Positions 56,081-64,000 of a stretch of 64,000 nt of DNA are shown piece after piece. The stretch spans positions 15,304-79,303 of the forward strand of contig JAAVAP010000011.1 of the NCBI GenBank assembly GCA_014804005.1. Direction: 5' to 3'. This DNA comes from Treponema sp. Lineage in GTDB: Bacteria; Spirochaetota; Spirochaetia; Treponematales; Treponemataceae. Below the pieces are notes generated by a model that was not told the DNA's origin, did not search any database, and saw only the letters and a program-made list of their open reading frames with translations. The position numbers and the translations under genes were made by a program. The first letter of the stretch is position 1, and each line of letters begins with the position of its first letter.

Positions 56081-56968
56081 TTACATTTCCTGAATTCCGC
56101 TTGCCGCCAAAAGTTTTTTCGTGTATTCGTGCTTGGGATTTTGTAAGATGTTTTCGGCGCGGCCTTCTTCTACAATACGTCCGTCTTTCATAACGCCGAT
56201 GATGTCCGCCATGCAAGAAACCGCGTCAAGATTGTGCGAAATAAAAAGATATGTTATGCCGAGCGATTTTTGAAAATCCTTCAGCAGATTTAAAATTTGC
56301 GCTTGCACCAAAACATCCAATGCCGAGACGCATTCGTCGCAGACAAGAAATTTCGGGCGCAAAATCATCGCCGCGCAAATCGCCACACGTTGCCTTTGTC
56401 CTCCCGAAAGTTCCCATGAATGACGCTCCATCGAACTTGAGTCAAGCCTGGTGAGCGTTCGCATTTCGTTCACGATTCTTTGCCGCGCGTTTTTGTCTCC
56501 GCCGATTTTGTGAATCGCAAGCGGCTCTTCGATGATGTCCTTTACGCGCATCGCGGGATTGAGTGATTCATAAGGATTTTGAAAAATGATTTGCACCGAT
56601 TTTCGAAAATCTTTTTTTTCCTGCCGCGAAAATTGCGAAACATTTTTTTCGCTAAAAAAAACTTCGCCGCTGTCCGCGGGCAAAAGGTCGAGCAAAATAT
56701 TTGCGAGCGTGGATTTTCCGCTGCCCGATTCGCCTACGAGCGCGTAGGTTGTTCCCGGAAAAATTTTTAGCGAAACATTTTCGAGCGCGCGAACGCTTTT
56801 TCTTTCGCCGAAAAAAAATCGCGATGAAGAAAATTCCTTGCAAATATTTTTCACTTCTATGAGCGGAATATTTTTTTTCGCGAATCTTGAATCTGTCTCA
56901 AAACTATTTTTGCTTTCCAAATATTTTCCTCTAATGATTTTTATCGTGCGCGAAATTGCATTCCACAA
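56081..56968 (-). CDS. dipeptide/oligopeptide ABC transporter ATP-binding protein (DppF/OppF)
   Basis: GESGSGKST, 'WELSGGQRQRVAICAAMILRPKFLVCDECVSALD'. Confidence 0.93.
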   Translation of the reverse strand: MWNAISRTIKIIRGKYLESKNSFETDSRFAKKNIPLIEVKNICKEFSSSRFFFGERKSVRALENVSLKIFPGTTYALVGESGSGKSTLANILLDLLPADSGEVFFSEKNVSQFSRQEKKDFRKSVQIIFQNPYESLNPAMRVKDIIEEPLAIHKIGGDKNARQRIVNEMRTLTRLDSSSMERHSWELSGGQRQRVAICAAMILRPKFLVCDECVSALDVLVQAQILNLLKDFQKSLGITYLFISHNLDAVSCMADIIGVMKDGRIVEEGRAENILQNPKHEYTKKLLAASGIQEM

Positions 56969-57980
56969 AATGTTCCCCGAAAAAAATCGGCTTCGGATTT
57001 TGCCTTGCGCATTCGGGTTTTGCGTTCGGACATCTGCTGAAAAATTTGCATTGATTTTTTTTGCGTTCGGCGGGGGAGGGGACAGACCCCGGAACAGTAA
57101 AAAGTTTTTCGCCTTTCTTCGCCGAATTCGGAATCGCGCGCAAAAGTGCTTCGGTGTAAGGATGCAAAGGATTTTGCAAAACTTGTTCGGTCGAGCCGCT
57201 TTCTATTATGCGCCCGGCATACATCACGTAGACGCGCGCGCAAATTTTTTTTACGATTGAAAAATCGTGCGTGATCAAAAGCAACGAAGTTTGCAATTCT
57301 TTGTTGAGATTCAAAATCGTTTGCAGGATTTCTTTTTGTAGCGTCGCGTCCAGCGCGCTTGTCGGCTCGTCGGCGATCAGAAGCCTTGGAGAATTTATCA
57401 GGGCCGCCGCAATCAAAACGCGCTGCTTTTGTCCGCCCGAAAGTTCATGCGGAAAACTTTTGTAGATTCGCTCGATGTCGCAAAGCCCTGTTTTCGCCAT
57501 GATTTTTTTTGCTTGTTCGCGCGCTATTTTTTTCGGAACGCCGTGCAAAATCGCGCTTTCTTCGATTTGCCTTCCGCAAGTGCAAAGCGGATCGAGCGCG
57601 GCCGAAGGATCTTGGAAAATCATCGAAATATTTTTTCCGGAAATTTCGCGCCGCGATTTTGCGTCCAATTCCAAAATGTTTTTTGCGGAAGAATTTTCGC
57701 TTTTTGAATTTTGTTCGTTTTGCGAAAAAAGAATTTCGCCGCTAGAAATTTTTGCGTTCTGCGGAAGAACGTTCATAATCGCGCTTGCGGTCAAAGTTTT
57801 TCCGCAGCCGCTTTCTCCCACCAACGCGACGAATTCGCCCGGGAAAATTTTTATGCGGACATCTTCTATGGCGCGGATTTTTTTTTCTGAAAATTCTACG
57901 CAAAGATTTTTCACTTCGAGAAGCGGCAGCGTTGCGTTTTCTGTTTTTTCCGTTGCATTCGTTTTTGAAATCTCGCTCAT
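56931..57980 (-). CDS. dipeptide/oligopeptide ABC transporter ATP-binding protein (DppD/OppD)
   Basis: GESGCGKT, 'LSGGQKQRVLIAAALINSPRLLIADEPTSALD'; start at 57980 rather than 58370. Confidence 0.93.
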   Translation of the reverse strand: MSEISKTNATEKTENATLPLLEVKNLCVEFSEKKIRAIEDVRIKIFPGEFVALVGESGCGKTLTASAIMNVLPQNAKISSGEILFSQNEQNSKSENSSAKNILELDAKSRREISGKNISMIFQDPSAALDPLCTCGRQIEESAILHGVPKKIAREQAKKIMAKTGLCDIERIYKSFPHELSGGQKQRVLIAAALINSPRLLIADEPTSALDATLQKEILQTILNLNKELQTSLLLITHDFSIVKKICARVYVMYAGRIIESGSTEQVLQNPLHPYTEALLRAIPNSAKKGEKLFTVPGSVPSPAERKKNQCKFFSRCPNAKPECARQNPKPIFFGEHFVECNFAHDKNH

Positions 57981-58795
57981 TCTCCGCCCCTGTTCACTTG
58001 CGAAATTCCGTCGCCGAGCAGATTGAATCCCAAAGCCAAAATCACGAGCGCGATTGCCGGAACGAGAAGTCCTGCGATGTCGGTTAAAATGAAACGCTGC
58101 GCTTCGCTCAACATTCTTCCGAACGAAACGAGCGGAGGCTGAACGCCGAGTCCCAAATAGCTCAAGCCCGATTCGCTCAAAACTGCGAGCGAAAAATTCA
58201 GCGTCGCGGTGACGGTGAGGTCGCCTGCGATGTTCGGCAAAATGTAGCGGAAAATTATTCGCGCATCGTTCGCGCCTCGCGCCTTGCTCGCCAAGACAAA
58301 AGTCGAGCTGCGATATTTCAAAAATCCCGAGCGCGCGATTCTTGCGAAACGCGGCACACTCATTATGCAAATTGCCAAAATCGTGATTTGCAATCCGTTT
58401 CCGAAAATCGAAATCAGCATCAATGCTAAAAGAATTCCGGGAAATGAAAGCTGCACGTCAATGATTTTCGTGATGATGGAATCCGCGATTCCTCCGAAGT
58501 AGCCGCCGAGCGCGCCGAAAAAAGTTCCGACAATCAAGCCGAAAATTGTCGCCGCGCTTCCTACCAAAATCGAGACGCGGCTTGCGTACATTAGGCGGCT
58601 CAAAACGTCGCGCCCCAAATAGTCCGTGCCGAAAATGTGCGCCAAAGAAAATCCCAAAAATTTTTGGCTCACGTCGATTTCGCTTGGATCGTACGGCATC
58701 ACGAAAAATCCGAAAATCATCAGCAAAAAAATTGTCGATGCCATCACGAATCCGAAGAAAAAATTTCTGTTGGAAAAATATTTTTTCAATTTCAT
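57977..58795 (-). CDS. dipeptide/oligopeptide ABC transporter permease (DppC/OppC)
   Basis: 'HIFGTDYLGRDVLSRLMYASRVSILVG'; EAA-like loop. Confidence 0.92.
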   Translation of the reverse strand: MKLKKYFSNRNFFFGFVMASTIFLLMIFGFFVMPYDPSEIDVSQKFLGFSLAHIFGTDYLGRDVLSRLMYASRVSILVGSAATIFGLIVGTFFGALGGYFGGIADSIITKIIDVQLSFPGILLALMLISIFGNGLQITILAICIMSVPRFARIARSGFLKYRSSTFVLASKARGANDARIIFRYILPNIAGDLTVTATLNFSLAVLSESGLSYLGLGVQPPLVSFGRMLSEAQRFILTDIAGLLVPAIALVILALGFNLLGDGISQVNRGGE

Positions 58796-59739
58796 TTTTT
58801 TCCTCGGCGGATTCTTGGGTCGGCAAGCGAATGCAAAAAGTCAACAAAAAAATTGCAAGCCACTGTGATGGACGCGAGATAAAGCGTGAGCGTTTGCAAA
58901 AGCGGAAAGTCGCGCGACGAAATCGAAGTGGCGATGAGCCGTCCGATTCCAGGAATCGAAAAAACATTTTCGATTATAATCGAGCCACCGAGAATGTCCG
59001 CGATCAAAAGTCCGAGCATTGTGAGCGCGGGCAAAAGCGCGTTTCGCAAAACGTGGTCGAAAATTATTTGAGTTTGATTCAATCCTTTCGCGCGAAGCGT
59101 TTTGACATAATCTTTTTTTTGTTCGGCGTGAATCGAATTTTTCAAATAGCGAGAAAGAATCGCGCCGCTTCCCAATGAAAGCGAAAGCGCGGGCAAAAAA
59201 AGCGTGCGAAGGCAGGCGAGCGGATTTTGTTTCCACGGAACAAATCCCATCGAAGGAAACGCGCGGAGTTTTACGCAAAAAATTATTATCAAAAAAATCG
59301 CGGCGCAAAATGAAGGAGTCGCAATCCAAATTTGATTTAAAACCTGCGCGGCGAAGGCGAGCGGATTTTTTTCTTTGAGCGCGATGAAAATTCCGAAAAC
59401 TATTCCCCAAATCGCGCTTAAAATCAAAGAAAAAATCGCGAGTGAAAAAGTAGCGGCGAAAGCGTCCGCCACAACTTTCGAGACGCTTTTTGAATATTTG
59501 TAGCTCGTTCCGAAATCGCCGCGAAAAATTTTTTTGAGCCATTCGCCGTATCGAATGAGCGGGCTTTTGTCCAAGCCCAATTCGCTTTCCAAATTCGCGA
59601 TTTGAACTTCGTCCGCGTCCGGACCCAAAATTGCCACGGCTGGATTTCCCGGCAAAATTTGAAACGCGAAAAATGTAACGAGTGTTACCAAAAAAAGTGT
59701 CAGGATAAATTCGAAAAATTTCTTTAAATAAAATCGCAC
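58792..59739 (-). CDS. dipeptide/oligopeptide ABC transporter permease (DppB/OppB)
   Basis: 'MRFYLKKFFEFILTLFLVTLVTFFAFQILPGNPA'; 'DYVKTLRAKGLNQTQIIFDHVLRNALLP'. Confidence 0.93.
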   Translation of the reverse strand: MRFYLKKFFEFILTLFLVTLVTFFAFQILPGNPAVAILGPDADEVQIANLESELGLDKSPLIRYGEWLKKIFRGDFGTSYKYSKSVSKVVADAFAATFSLAIFSLILSAIWGIVFGIFIALKEKNPLAFAAQVLNQIWIATPSFCAAIFLIIIFCVKLRAFPSMGFVPWKQNPLACLRTLFLPALSLSLGSGAILSRYLKNSIHAEQKKDYVKTLRAKGLNQTQIIFDHVLRNALLPALTMLGLLIADILGGSIIIENVFSIPGIGRLIATSISSRDFPLLQTLTLYLASITVACNFFVDFLHSLADPRIRRGKK

Positions 59740-59750
59740 TCGATTCCAGC

Positions 59751-61247
59751 CTATTCAAAATACCATTCGGCAAAATTATGGAACAAAAGCGGATAGCCTG
59801 CGATGCCTCGAACGCGCGGATGTGCCAAATAAGATTGCTCTGGGTCGGCGATGAAAACCGCAGGCGATTCTTCCGCGAGAATTTTTTGGCATTCCTTGTA
59901 AAACGCCACCTGCTTTTTGTGGTCGAGTTCCTTTGCGGCCGCCACGAAATTTTCGTCGAACTCGTCGTTGTAAAATCTTGTGAAGTTTCGATTGTACGTC
60001 GAATAATATCGCCGCAAAATGTCCGTCGGATCAATCTTGCCTGAGAATCCGATTATCGTCATTTCGTAGTTGAACTTCGTGTAAACTTGGTCGAGCCATG
60101 TCGCCCATTCCACGGGATTTATTATGCAGCGGATTTTTATTTTCGCAAGTTGCGCCGCGATTATTTGCGCCGTGTCCATGTGATATTGATAGTTCGCGGG
60201 AACTGTAATCGTTATGTCGAATCCGTTTTCGTATCCGGCTTCCGCTAAAAGTCGCTCGGCCTTTTTCAAGTCGAACGGATTTTCATTTTCGAGCGAGTCG
60301 TTGTAATATTCGCGGAGCACCGGCGAAAAATTGGAATACAATTCAATCGCATTTCCACCGAACACGCCGTCGATGATTTCCTTTTTGTTCACCGCCGCTG
60401 CCACAGCCTTGCGAACGCGGATGTCATCTAACGGCTTTACCTTGTTGTTCATTCCCAAAATCTGAACCAAGTTGTGCGGAAATCCGTGGTCAACAAATTG
60501 CGGCTTGAGTGCCTTTGAGTTTGCCTGCGAAACCATCGTGGCGACATCGATTTGATTTGATTGCAACGCGGAAATCGTTGCGCTTTCGTCGGTGATGATG
60601 TAGACTTCGACATTCGGAATTTTCGCCGCCCTGTTTTTGTTCCAATAATTTTCATTTTTTTTGAGAACGAGTTTTTGGTTTTGCGCGTATTCGACAAATT
60701 CGTAAGGCCCCGTCCCGACAGGATGATTTTCCTGATCGTCGTAGCCTTCTGGCAAAATCACCGAAATTGCCGCGAGCAAAAATGATGGAGCTGCTTCTTT
60801 TAACTCGACGATGAATTCATATTTGTCATTTGAGCGGACGGATTTTACCGCGCCGAATTTTGCGGAAGTGGGCTTGTAGCCGTCCAGCCCCGCCATGTTT
60901 TTGTAGGAAAATTCCGCGTCGCTTGAAGTGAATTCTTTGCCATTGTGAAACTTAATTCCCTTGCGCAACGAAAAAGTGTAGGTCAAGCCGTCTTCGCTTT
61001 GCTCGACTTTTTCGGCAAGGCACGGAACGACTTTTCCGTCCGTGTCGAATGTCATAAGCCCTTCGAAAATATTTCGCCACAAAGCCTCGCTGTCGGCGGA
61101 CGCGCTTTTCCACGGAAAAAAACTGTCGGGCTCGGAAGAAATGTTCATCCGCAAAATTTCATTTCCGCTCTGCGCCGCCTTGCACGAAAAAAAAACGGAG
61201 ACAATTCCAAAAAAAATTGTCGCAAAAAAAATCCTGGAAAATTTCAT
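59751..61247 (-). CDS. peptide ABC transporter substrate-binding lipoprotein (DppA/OppA)
   Basis: Lipobox 'IVSVFFSC'; SBP family 5 pattern. Confidence 0.92.
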   Translation of the reverse strand: MKFSRIFFATIFFGIVSVFFSCKAAQSGNEILRMNISSEPDSFFPWKSASADSEALWRNIFEGLMTFDTDGKVVPCLAEKVEQSEDGLTYTFSLRKGIKFHNGKEFTSSDAEFSYKNMAGLDGYKPTSAKFGAVKSVRSNDKYEFIVELKEAAPSFLLAAISVILPEGYDDQENHPVGTGPYEFVEYAQNQKLVLKKNENYWNKNRAAKIPNVEVYIITDESATISALQSNQIDVATMVSQANSKALKPQFVDHGFPHNLVQILGMNNKVKPLDDIRVRKAVAAAVNKKEIIDGVFGGNAIELYSNFSPVLREYYNDSLENENPFDLKKAERLLAEAGYENGFDITITVPANYQYHMDTAQIIAAQLAKIKIRCIINPVEWATWLDQVYTKFNYEMTIIGFSGKIDPTDILRRYYSTYNRNFTRFYNDEFDENFVAAAKELDHKKQVAFYKECQKILAEESPAVFIADPEQSYLAHPRVRGIAGYPLLFHNFAEWYFE

Positions 61248-61399
61248 GATAACCGCCTTGATATTTTCTGTAACTTTTTCGCCGAATAATATTTTTGTGC
61301 CGTTCCTATGTTAGCATCAAATCGTGAAAAAGTCAACGCGAATTGAATGACAAAAAAGTGCTGTCGATTCGCGAGCGATTTTTTTAGCAAGCGCAAATT

Positions 61400-62188
61400 T
61401 TAAACATTCGTCAAAATCGCGTTCGCCAAAATTACCGCGTCCGCAATTTGCGATGCAAGCTCGATTTGCAAATCAGGTTTTTGCGCGAGCATTTTTTTGT
61501 GGTCGCCCATTCCGCCCAAAACGGCGGCGGTGAACGTTCCTGCTGCGTGCCCCGCGCCGATGTCCGTGTAGCTGTCTCCGACCATAATCGTTTCTTCCGG
61601 CGCAATCGGTATGAATTCCGCGTCGCATTCGTCCGAATCTTTTTGGGATTTGCGTTTGATTTCGTTTTGAATTTTTTGATTGATTTTTTCAAGCGCGGCA
61701 AAAATTCCGTCTGGCGCGGGCTTGAGATTTTTCACTTGTTCAGGACCGATGAGCGCGTCAAAATATTTTTCGATTTTAAAATGCTTTAAAATCTGCAACA
61801 AAATTTTCGAAGGCTTGTTCGTGACAATTCCCATTCGGATTCCAGCCGCTTTCAATTTGGCGAGCATCTTTTCAAATCTGGGATAAAGCTTTGTTTTTAT
61901 TATGGCGTGCGAATAATAATATTGCAAATATTCTGCGTGGATTTTTTTGAACTGCGCCTGCGGAATTGGGAGGGGACTTCCGATGTCGAGCTTTTTGGAA
62001 TTTTTGATCGCGCGTTCAATCAAAGCGAGCGAGCCATTTCCGACAAACGTGCGCATTTTCGCGTAAGAAACCGTTCGCATTCCGTGCGCCTTGAGCGTCG
62101 CGTTCACGGCATCGGCAATATCCGCCGCCGAATTGATTATCACGCCGTCGCAGTCGAAAAGCACCGCGCGGATTTGTTTTTGTTCCAT
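61400..62188 (-). CDS. HAD-superfamily phosphoglycolate phosphatase-like hydrolase
   Basis: 'VLFDCDGVIINSAADIADAVN', 'GIVTNKPSKIL', 'MVGDSYTDIGAGHAAG'. Confidence 0.88.
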   Translation of the reverse strand: MEQKQIRAVLFDCDGVIINSAADIADAVNATLKAHGMRTVSYAKMRTFVGNGSLALIERAIKNSKKLDIGSPLPIPQAQFKKIHAEYLQYYYSHAIIKTKLYPRFEKMLAKLKAAGIRMGIVTNKPSKILLQILKHFKIEKYFDALIGPEQVKNLKPAPDGIFAALEKINQKIQNEIKRKSQKDSDECDAEFIPIAPEETIMVGDSYTDIGAGHAAGTFTAAVLGGMGDHKKMLAQKPDLQIELASQIADAVILANAILTNV

Positions 62189-62231
62189 AATTTATTTCCC
62201 CTGCGTTCCGATGAAAACGCATTTTTCAAAA

Positions 62232-63995
62232 TTAAAAATTTTTGTGCAAGCGTTGAACGAATTCAAATCTGCCCACGGAAAATTCTTTTTCTTCGCCGTC
62301 CACAATCAAGTTCAAATAAATTCCGTCCTGGAATTTCGTCCTGTCAATGCTCACAGGAATTCCCACTTCGAGATTCGCGCCTTTTGAAATTCGAAAAAGA
62401 ATTTTTTCTTTGTTGCGCAACGCTTGCTCGATGACGTGCACCTTTCCCTGATAGTCCATTCCGCGCGCGGATTTTTTTTCTACGGGAATTGTCGGCGCAC
62501 GCAATTGCGAAGAACTGACAATCATTTTCGAAGCGGCCATGTCGCGCAAAGTGTCTTTTTGTTCGTCGGAAAGTTCGAGCGCGTCTATACTTTTGAAAAT
62601 GTTCTGCAAAAAAGAATTCTGCTTTTCGGAATTTTTATTCGCCGCGCTTGCCTTTGTTTTTTTTGAAGAGTTTTTTGCGGATTTTTTTTCATCGTCTTCG
62701 CTTGATTTTCCCGATGCGGATTTTTTTGCGCGAGATTCATCTTCAAAAAGCGCGCGCGAATTTCCAATTTTTGAAAAATGCGATTGCGCAATTTTGATTT
62801 CCGCAGTTTTTATTTTTCCCGCATTTTCGATTCCGCATCGTTTTAAAAGCCGCTCGACTTTTGTTTCGTCTGCGCAATCGAGCAAAAAAATTCCTGGCGC
62901 GAGCTGTTCAAAAATATGTTGCTTTAAATGTGAATTGTGTTCGGCGAGCGCGGCGGATTTTTCGTCAAGCTTTATGATGAAGCCTTTGTAAATCGAAATC
63001 GATTTGTACGCGCTTTCCCATTCTTTCAGCGAAATTTCAAGAGATTCGGGCAAATTTAAATTTGAATTTTCTTTAAAAAATTCGATTATGTTTTTGCTGT
63101 TCAAGCCGCAATCCAAAGCGCGAATCACGGAATCTTTGTTGATTTCAAATTGCGCCACCGTGTCGAATTTTACGATGTCCGCAAATTTTATGAGCGGGAA
63201 AATTTTGTTCGGCGCGAATCCTTGCATGAGCGTTACGTTGAACGCGCTGTCAATTTCGAGCATCGTTTGTTTTTGCGACACGGAAATTGGCGAGAAGAAA
63301 TTCGGATTTTTGAAAATAATTTTTTCCGAAGAATTTTCATTTGAAACATTTACGATGCCGAGCGTTTCCGCATAATTCAAAAGGTGTTCAAAAAATTCGT
63401 TCAGCGTTTCAGGCTCGCTTTGCAAATCCGCGCCTTGCTCGTGGCTTTGCACAATTTTTGAAAATCGGCTCGGCTTTGAATAAGAAAAATATTCGAGCGA
63501 ATTTTTAGCGCAAAGCAAATATGTGTAGCGCAAAAAAACGCTTTCGCCAAATCCATTTTGCGGAATTGCGTTGAGCGCCTTCAAAAAAATTTCGGCGTAA
63601 AGTCGTGTGCGTTCTTTTGAAGAATGCGCGGGAATTCCCGCGAGCAAATAAATAATTTGCTCGTAACTTTCCAATTCAGAAAATGCTTCGATTTCGTTCC
63701 AATTGAGTTCGAACGCGCCTTCAATTTCTTTTAGCAATTCCAAATTTACGAATGCGCGCGCCAAAAGTTTTAGCCGTTCGAGTTGTCCTGGAAATTTTTC
63801 TTTTATTTCATCTTCGGCGCGTTTTTTGAAAGTGCCGTCAAGTTTGCAAATGCTTTTGTTTTTTGCGATGTAACTCAAAAATGCCGCCACGAGTTCAGCG
63901 CGCGCGCATTCTTGCGGCGATGGAATTTTTATTTGCGAAGAATTTTCCGGGCAAAGATTTTCCGCGCTCAAAACTTCGTTCAAAGTTTGCGACAA
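62232..63995 (-). CDS. hypothetical protein, possibly helicase-associated-domain-like (may extend beyond window)
   Basis: Long ORF; central 'KGFIIKLDEKSAALAEHNSHLKQHIFEQLAPGIFLLD' resembles helicase-associated domains; K/S-rich linker. Confidence 0.6.
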   Translation of the reverse strand: MSQTLNEVLSAENLCPENSSQIKIPSPQECARAELVAAFLSYIAKNKSICKLDGTFKKRAEDEIKEKFPGQLERLKLLARAFVNLELLKEIEGAFELNWNEIEAFSELESYEQIIYLLAGIPAHSSKERTRLYAEIFLKALNAIPQNGFGESVFLRYTYLLCAKNSLEYFSYSKPSRFSKIVQSHEQGADLQSEPETLNEFFEHLLNYAETLGIVNVSNENSSEKIIFKNPNFFSPISVSQKQTMLEIDSAFNVTLMQGFAPNKIFPLIKFADIVKFDTVAQFEINKDSVIRALDCGLNSKNIIEFFKENSNLNLPESLEISLKEWESAYKSISIYKGFIIKLDEKSAALAEHNSHLKQHIFEQLAPGIFLLDCADETKVERLLKRCGIENAGKIKTAEIKIAQSHFSKIGNSRALFEDESRAKKSASGKSSEDDEKKSAKNSSKKTKASAANKNSEKQNSFLQNIFKSIDALELSDEQKDTLRDMAASKMIVSSSQLRAPTIPVEKKSARGMDYQGKVHVIEQALRNKEKILFRISKGANLEVGIPVSIDRTKFQDGIYLNLIVDGEEKEFSVGRFEFVQRLHKNF

Positions 63996-64000
63996 AATCG

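Noticed and set aside
57981-58370. N-terminal extension of the DppD ORF (frame read through dppC)
   Set aside because: Out-of-frame reading of dppC; no homology to ATPases; start at 57980 instead.
1-64000. tRNA/rRNA genes and known riboswitches
   Set aside because: No convincing cloverleaf, rRNA or canonical riboswitch consensus was seen by eye; needs tRNAscan/Infernal to be certain.

Overview
This 64 kb window looks like chromosomal DNA of a host-associated Treponema-like spirochaete. The best evidence is a cheA / cheW-cheR-like / cheX / cheY operon, many lipoproteins, and spirochaete-type sensor cyclases. Most of it is housekeeping or transport: queD-like (partial), ATP-grasp, ppdK, mntP, rlmB, ychJ-like, M29 peptidase, pyrB-pyrI-pyrC, metNIQ, acyl-CoA carboxyltransferase, acyl-CoA synthetase, pyrE, aspS, hslO and a dpp/opp operon. 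I saw no rRNA, tRNA or CRISPR array. Main hunt results: (1) Three poly-G/C tracts of 9-10 nt are the only ones of that length I found. Each sits at the 5' end of a putative lipoprotein gene. Two lie in the signal-peptide coding region with a shared ATGGGGGGGGG(G)TATTAG core; one appears in frame (ON, G10) and one appears frameshifted (OFF, G9). The third lies in the 17-bp spacer of a consensus TTGACA/TATAAT promoter. Together they look like a phase-variable lipoprotein system. (2) pyrC contains ten exact copies of TTATCGCAA/TTGCGATAA, in several reading frames and both orientations, with none noticed elsewhere in the window. (3) Two unrelated intergenic sequences share one architecture: an inverted pair with a 7-nt loop, followed by palindromic direct copies at about 21-22 bp period. 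(4) Three TGACA-N6-TGTCA sites flank a WYL regulator / GyrI-like cassette. (5) Other leads include a protease-less FtsH-like ATPase overlapping an orphan DNA methyltransferase, tandem 7TM cyclase-like proteins lacking metal-binding Asp residues, a PPDK with a histone-H1-like tail, and a truncated tfoX remnant. All calls were made by eye; no database search was run.
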